From an uncultured Lachnospiraceae bacterium (lineage in GTDB: Bacteria; Bacillota; Clostridia; Lachnospirales; Lachnospiraceae), in the NCBI GenBank assembly GCA_910588815.1, contig CAJUQY010000014.1, positions 1 through 50,948 of the forward strand: a stretch of DNA of 50,948 nt, written 5' to 3'. The position numbers and the translations under genes are program-made. The notes under the pieces are model-generated. The model was given only the letters and a program-made list of their open reading frames with translations. It did not search any database and had not been told where the DNA came from. The stretch's first letter is position 1, and every line of letters begins with the position of its first letter. Of this stretch, positions 47,533-50,948 are shown in pieces.

Positions 47533-49023
47533 ATGACCATGACAGCCATCAAGAAGCTGGTGACCTACGGGCTGGAAACCGGCCTGATCGAGAAGGAGGA
47601 CGTGTTCTACACCACCAACGCCCTTCTGGAGACACTGAAAATTGATGAATACGAGGAGCCGGCGGAGGAATTCCATGACGTGGAGCTTAGGCCGGTGCTG
47701 GCGGAGCTTTTGGACTATGCCTGTGAAAAGGGCCTCATCGAGGACGGCATCGTTTACCGGGACCTCTTCGACACGAAGCTGATGGCAAAGCTTGTGACGA
47801 GGCCCAGCGAGATCATCCGGAAATTCTGGAGCTTCTACGAGAAAAGCCCGGAGACGGCCACGGACTTTTATTACAAATTCAGCCAGGATACGGATTACAT
47901 CCGCCGTTACCGGGTGAAGCGGGACTTAAAATGGAAGGCGGAGACTCCTTACGGGGAGATGGACATTACCATCAACCTGTCCAAGCCGGAGAAGGACCCG
48001 AAGGCCATTGCGGCGGCCAAGCTGGCGAAACAGAGCGGTTATCCCAAGTGCCTGCTCTGTGCGGAGAACGAGGGCTATGCGGGACGGGTGAACCATCCGG
48101 CCAGGCAGAACCACCGGATCATTCCTATCACGGTGAACGGGAAGCCCTGGGGACTCCAGTATTCCCCTTACGTGTACTACAACGAGCACTGCATCGTGTT
48201 AAATAAGGAACATACGCCCATGCAGATTAACCGGGATGCCTTCTGCAAGCTGCTGGACTTCGTGAGGCAGTTCCCCCACTATTTCCTGGGCTCCAATGCG
48301 GACCTGCCCATCGTGGGCGGTTCCATCTTAAGCCATGACCATTTCCAGGGTGGTCATTACGAGTTCGCCATGGCCAAGGCCCCCGTCGAGGAGAAGGTTG
48401 TGATCCACGGCTTCGAGCATCTGGAGGCAGGCATTGTCAAATGGCCCATGTCGGTGATTAGGCTCCGTTCTGAGGACACGGAAGAGTTAATCGACGCCGC
48501 CGACAAGCTCTTAAAGGCTTGGAGGGGCTACACCGACGAAGCGGCCTTCGTCTTCGCCGAGACGGACGGGGAGCCCCACAATACTATCACGCCCATCGCC
48601 AGGAAGCGGGGCGAGGTCTATGAGCTGGACCTGGTCCTTCGAAACAACATCACCACCGAGGAGCATCCCCTGGGCGTCTACCATCCCCATGCAGGTCTCC
48701 ATCACATCAAGAAGGAGAACATCGGTCTCATCGAGGTCATGGGCCTGGCGGTCCTTCCCGCCAGGTTGAAGGGGGAGATGGAGAAGCTGGCCGAGGTGAT
48801 CCTGGCGGGCGGAGACCTGCGGGCGGACGAGGCCACGAAAAAGCACGCCGGCTGGGCGGAGGAGTTCTTAAAGCGTTACCCGGATGTGAATGCAGGCAAT
48901 GTCCACGACATCATTCGAAAGGAGATCGGCTCCGTGTTCAGCCAGGTCCTGGAGGACGCCGGAGTCTACAAGAGGACGCCGGAGGGGAAGGCGGCCTTCC
49001 TCCGGTTTATTGAGAGCCTGTAA
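47533..49023 (+). CDS. galT: UDP-glucose-hexose-1-phosphate uridylyltransferase, Firmicutes type
   Basis: GalT swaps UMP between UDP-glucose and galactose 1-phosphate. At 496 residues it belongs to the longer Firmicutes class (GalT2), not the 350-residue E. coli type. The catalytic region is GSILSHDHFQGGHYEFAM, with the His-x-His-x-Gln arrangement. NEHCIVLNKEHTPM is also typical. The start ATG 47533 follows GGGGGGAGAGG; a second ATG is two codons later. It ends the gal operon before a strong bidirectional terminator. Confidence 0.95.
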   Translation: MTMTAIKKLVTYGLETGLIEKEDVFYTTNALLETLKIDEYEEPAEEFHDVELRPVLAELLDYACEKGLIEDGIVYRDLFDTKLMAKLVTRPSEIIRKFWSFYEKSPETATDFYYKFSQDTDYIRRYRVKRDLKWKAETPYGEMDITINLSKPEKDPKAIAAAKLAKQSGYPKCLLCAENEGYAGRVNHPARQNHRIIPITVNGKPWGLQYSPYVYYNEHCIVLNKEHTPMQINRDAFCKLLDFVRQFPHYFLGSNADLPIVGGSILSHDHFQGGHYEFAMAKAPVEEKVVIHGFEHLEAGIVKWPMSVIRLRSEDTEELIDAADKLLKAWRGYTDEAAFVFAETDGEPHNTITPIARKRGEVYELDLVLRNNITTEEHPLGVYHPHAGLHHIKKENIGLIEVMGLAVLPARLKGEMEKLAEVILAGGDLRADEATKKHAGWAEEFLKRYPDVNAGNVHDIIRKEIGSVFSQVLEDAGVYKRTPEGKAAFLRFIESL

Positions 49024-49050
49024 CGATTCTTTTGAATATTGCTCTGTGAA

Positions 49051-49099
49051 AAACAGAAGCTCCCTTCTGGCAAGCTGCGGGAGGGGGCTTCTGTTTTTA
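49051..49099. terminator. Bidirectional terminator between galT and the ureohydrolase gene
   Basis: AACAGAAGCTCCC and GGGGGCTTCTGTT form a long stem around a loop, followed by TTTTT on the + strand and flanked by AAAA on the left, so it serves both convergent genes. Confidence 0.88.
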
Positions 49100-49129
49100 T
49101 GGTCATAGTTCTGAAATGCGGAAAAACGA

Positions 49130-50128
49130 TTACAGGTAACGCTTTTTCCAGTAATCCTCCTCACAGATGCGGCCGAGAAATTCGATGATCAACTGGGTGG
49201 CCAGATAGGAGGTGATCTTATTGGGCGTGTCAAGGAGCGGCGCCACCTCCACCAGATCGAATCCCACAATCCGACACCGCTTTGCAAGGGCGGCGAGGGA
49301 ATCTGTCAGTTCCCGGAACGTCATCCCGTTTGGCTCTGCGGACACACAGCCGGGGACCAGTGTACAGTCTAAGGCATCGATATCAATACTTACATAGCAA
49401 GGCTCACCGGCAGGAATCAGCGCTGCAATCCCCTTTGGCCCCAGTTCGTAAAAACGCTTCATGCCGATCACCTGGTTTCCGTCGGCGCGGGAATCTCTTG
49501 CTTGAAAGGCGCGGACGCTCCGGATACCCACCTGAGTCAGGCTTTTCACATGGGACATTCCGGCCACATGGCGGAATGGGTGGGCGTTGGTGTAAGAAAA
49601 ACCGGGTTCTGCCTTGGCGTAATCCGGGTGGGCATCGAATTGTACCACATGAAAGGCTTCGCCAAGGGCGTCGAAACCGCGAATTACCGGATTCGATACA
49701 GAGTGATCTCCTCCAAGAGAGATTAAGAGCGGAGAGCAACCGTCCTTTTTTTTCAGAAGGATTGTGCGGACGGAATCTGTAATCTGAGTGAGGCTTCCTT
49801 CAATATCGGTGGGAGTGATCGCCACATCGCCGAGATCCGCCAGCCGTTCCTCGCCGAATTCCCGGCTTAAAAAGATTTTATCTTCATCCACGCTGTAATA
49901 GCCGCGCTTATTATAGCGGAGTGTCTGTTCACGGATTGCGCGGGGGCCAAATCTGGTCCCGGGGATAAAAGGCATACCCTCGTCAAAGGGAATTCCTAAA
50001 ATTCCGATGTCAAAGTTTGCCGATTCAAATTCTTCTTTGGTCCTCAGCTCTTTTGCCCTCAGAAAAGTAGGGATTCCGGAGAAGGGATATACACCATAGC
50101 AGCCTTCATTGTTTTCTTTTGAGTACAT
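49130..50128 (-). CDS. Ureohydrolase (agmatinase/arginase family)
   Basis: The 332-residue protein starts at ATG 50128 behind GGAGG (8-base spacing); an upstream ATG at 50161 overlaps the previous gene's end. The family's binuclear manganese site is intact: ISLGGDHSVSNPVIRGF, VVQFDAHPDYAKAEPG and YVSIDIDALDCTLVPGC. Members hydrolyse agmatine, arginine, guanidinobutyrate or formimidoylglutamate, releasing urea or formamide. The sequence alone does not decide the substrate. It is 25 bases downstream of a glutamate symporter gene, so an amino-acid-derived guanidine or formimino compound is plausible. Confidence 0.9.
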   Translation of the reverse strand: MYSKENNEGCYGVYPFSGIPTFLRAKELRTKEEFESANFDIGILGIPFDEGMPFIPGTRFGPRAIREQTLRYNKRGYYSVDEDKIFLSREFGEERLADLGDVAITPTDIEGSLTQITDSVRTILLKKKDGCSPLLISLGGDHSVSNPVIRGFDALGEAFHVVQFDAHPDYAKAEPGFSYTNAHPFRHVAGMSHVKSLTQVGIRSVRAFQARDSRADGNQVIGMKRFYELGPKGIAALIPAGEPCYVSIDIDALDCTLVPGCVSAEPNGMTFRELTDSLAALAKRCRIVGFDLVEVAPLLDTPNKITSYLATQLIIEFLGRICEEDYWKKRYL

Positions 50129-50153
50129 AATAAAAACCTCCATCTTATAATTG

Positions 50154-50948
50154 TCATCCAAACAGATTGATCAGGAACACGTTTACAGGTACCAGGAAGA
50201 TATCCTGAAGGAAGCCGCCCACAATGGGGACAATCAGAAAGGCCATTGCCGGATAACCGAATTGCTCCGATACACTTTTCAGATTGGCGATTCCGTTGGG
50301 GGTTGCACCGAAACTGTGTCCGCACAGACCGGCACAGCAGGCGGCCGCCTCATAATCCCTTCCCAACAGACGAAAAACGAGGAGATAGATGAAAGCCAGA
50401 ACTGCGGTTAGCTCCAGAATAAGTATGATCACCATAGGAACGGCCAGCTCCACAAGCTCCCAGAGCTTTAAAGAAATCATGGCCATGGAAAGGAAAATGC
50501 CGAGAGACAATTCTTCCATGATATGAAGAATCTTGTCATTGGGCACTAAAAAGTGAAATTTTTCATTTACATTCCGCACTACAAAGGCTACAAGCATAGG
50601 GCCGCAGAAACCGGGAAGGCTGATTTTTCCGCCTGTAAGCGTTCCTAGGCCAATGCTTAGGTGGTTTCCAAGGATACCGCCCAAGACGATAAAGCTTCCG
50701 ATGAGGGCCAGGTGAGTGAAGACGGAATGCATGGTAATCTCGGTATTTGCGGAGCTTGCATCCCCGGAAGCGTTTTCCGAAAGGGAAACAGAAGCCTTCG
50801 TCTGAACGGCAGTACTGGGTGTTTTCAGCTTATTTCTGCGGATGAGGCGGGAACATAAGGGCCCCCCGAAAAAGCTTCCTGCGATCAGACCAAAGGTTGC
50901 GGCGGCCATCCCTGCGACCATGGCACCCTGATAACCGGCCCCTTCCAG
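50154..50948 (-). CDS. gltS: Sodium/glutamate symporter GltS-type, N-terminus outside window
   Basis: At least 264 residues are encoded, and the gene continues past the right edge. There are several hydrophobic helices and the family segments MAAATFGLIAGSFFGGPLCS, ALIGSFIVLGGILGNHLS and AACCAGLCGHSFGATPNGIA; the last two halves show the inverted repeat of re-entrant loops known for GltS. A polar loop of about 35 residues (about 36-70 of the visible part) lies between two membrane blocks. It imports glutamate or a related amino acid with sodium and probably shares a transcript with the ureohydrolase gene. Confidence 0.88.
   Translation of the reverse strand: MEGAGYQGAMVAGMAAATFGLIAGSFFGGPLCSRLIRRNKLKTPSTAVQTKASVSLSENASGDASSANTEITMHSVFTHLALIGSFIVLGGILGNHLSIGLGTLTGGKISLPGFCGPMLVAFVVRNVNEKFHFLVPNDKILHIMEELSLGIFLSMAMISLKLWELVELAVPMVIILILELTAVLAFIYLLVFRLLGRDYEAAACCAGLCGHSFGATPNGIANLKSVSEQFGYPAMAFLIVPIVGGFLQDIFLVPVNVFLINLFG

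Overview
The window looks like a chromosomal segment of a gut-type Lachnospiraceae (Clostridia, Clostridium cluster XIVa relatives). The reasons are the moderately high GC content, strong AGGAGG ribosome binding sites, T-box control of pheST and cysS, the secG-rnr-smpB and cysS-mrnC-rlmB gene orders, YesM/YesN-type two-component control of a sugar transporter, and a Firmicutes-type galT. The genus cannot be fixed from the sequence alone. Coding is dense and mostly on the + strand.

Positions 1-20.6 kb are mainly housekeeping. They hold the tail of a possible receiver-like protein, a BrkB/YihY membrane protein (-), a Phe-specific T-box with pheS-pheT, eno, secG-rnr-smpB (secretion, RNA decay and ribosome rescue), a MATE exporter, a chemoreceptor, a UroD/MtaA-family protein (-), ispF, a Cys-specific T-box with cysS-mrnC-rlmB, and a second UroD-family gene overlapping a Gfo/Idh oxidoreductase. 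A hairpin-forming intergenic repeat occurs upstream of rnr and upstream of cysS.

Positions 20.6-34.8 kb are a pentose/sugar island. An AraR-type regulator with several AATACAAAT half-sites in its promoter region is followed by araA and an FGGY kinase; no araD is present. Next come a YesN/YesM two-component system, a lipoprotein substrate-binding protein, an ABC ATPase and two permeases of the YtfR/YtfT/YjfF type, and a second substrate-binding lipoprotein that is more YtfQ-like. A 20-bp repeat occurs twice, 40 bp apart, just upstream of the first binding-protein gene and is a good candidate for the YesN operator.

Positions 34.8-40.2 kb are a decayed mobile element next to tRNA-Thr(GGT). It contains gene fragments (one with a Walker A motif), a YoeB/YefM-like toxin-antitoxin pair, a tyrosine integrase lacking its catalytic C-terminus, a probable type I toxin-antitoxin locus (27-residue holin-like toxin with a convergent RNA), a cluster of strong hairpins, two XRE-type regulators and a sigma-70-like factor. 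Base composition swings sharply between blocks, suggesting a mosaic.

Positions 40.3-50.9 kb contain a LacI-family regulator (-), a response regulator / ABC ATPase / permease / histidine kinase set with a 117-bp imperfect palindrome inside it, the Leloir genes galK-galE-galT, and convergent to them a ureohydrolase (agmatinase-like) downstream of a GltS-type glutamate symporter that runs off the window. The least conventional parts are the type I toxin-antitoxin locus with mirrored leader sequences, the adjoining hairpin cluster, the 117-bp palindrome and the dispersed hairpin repeat.
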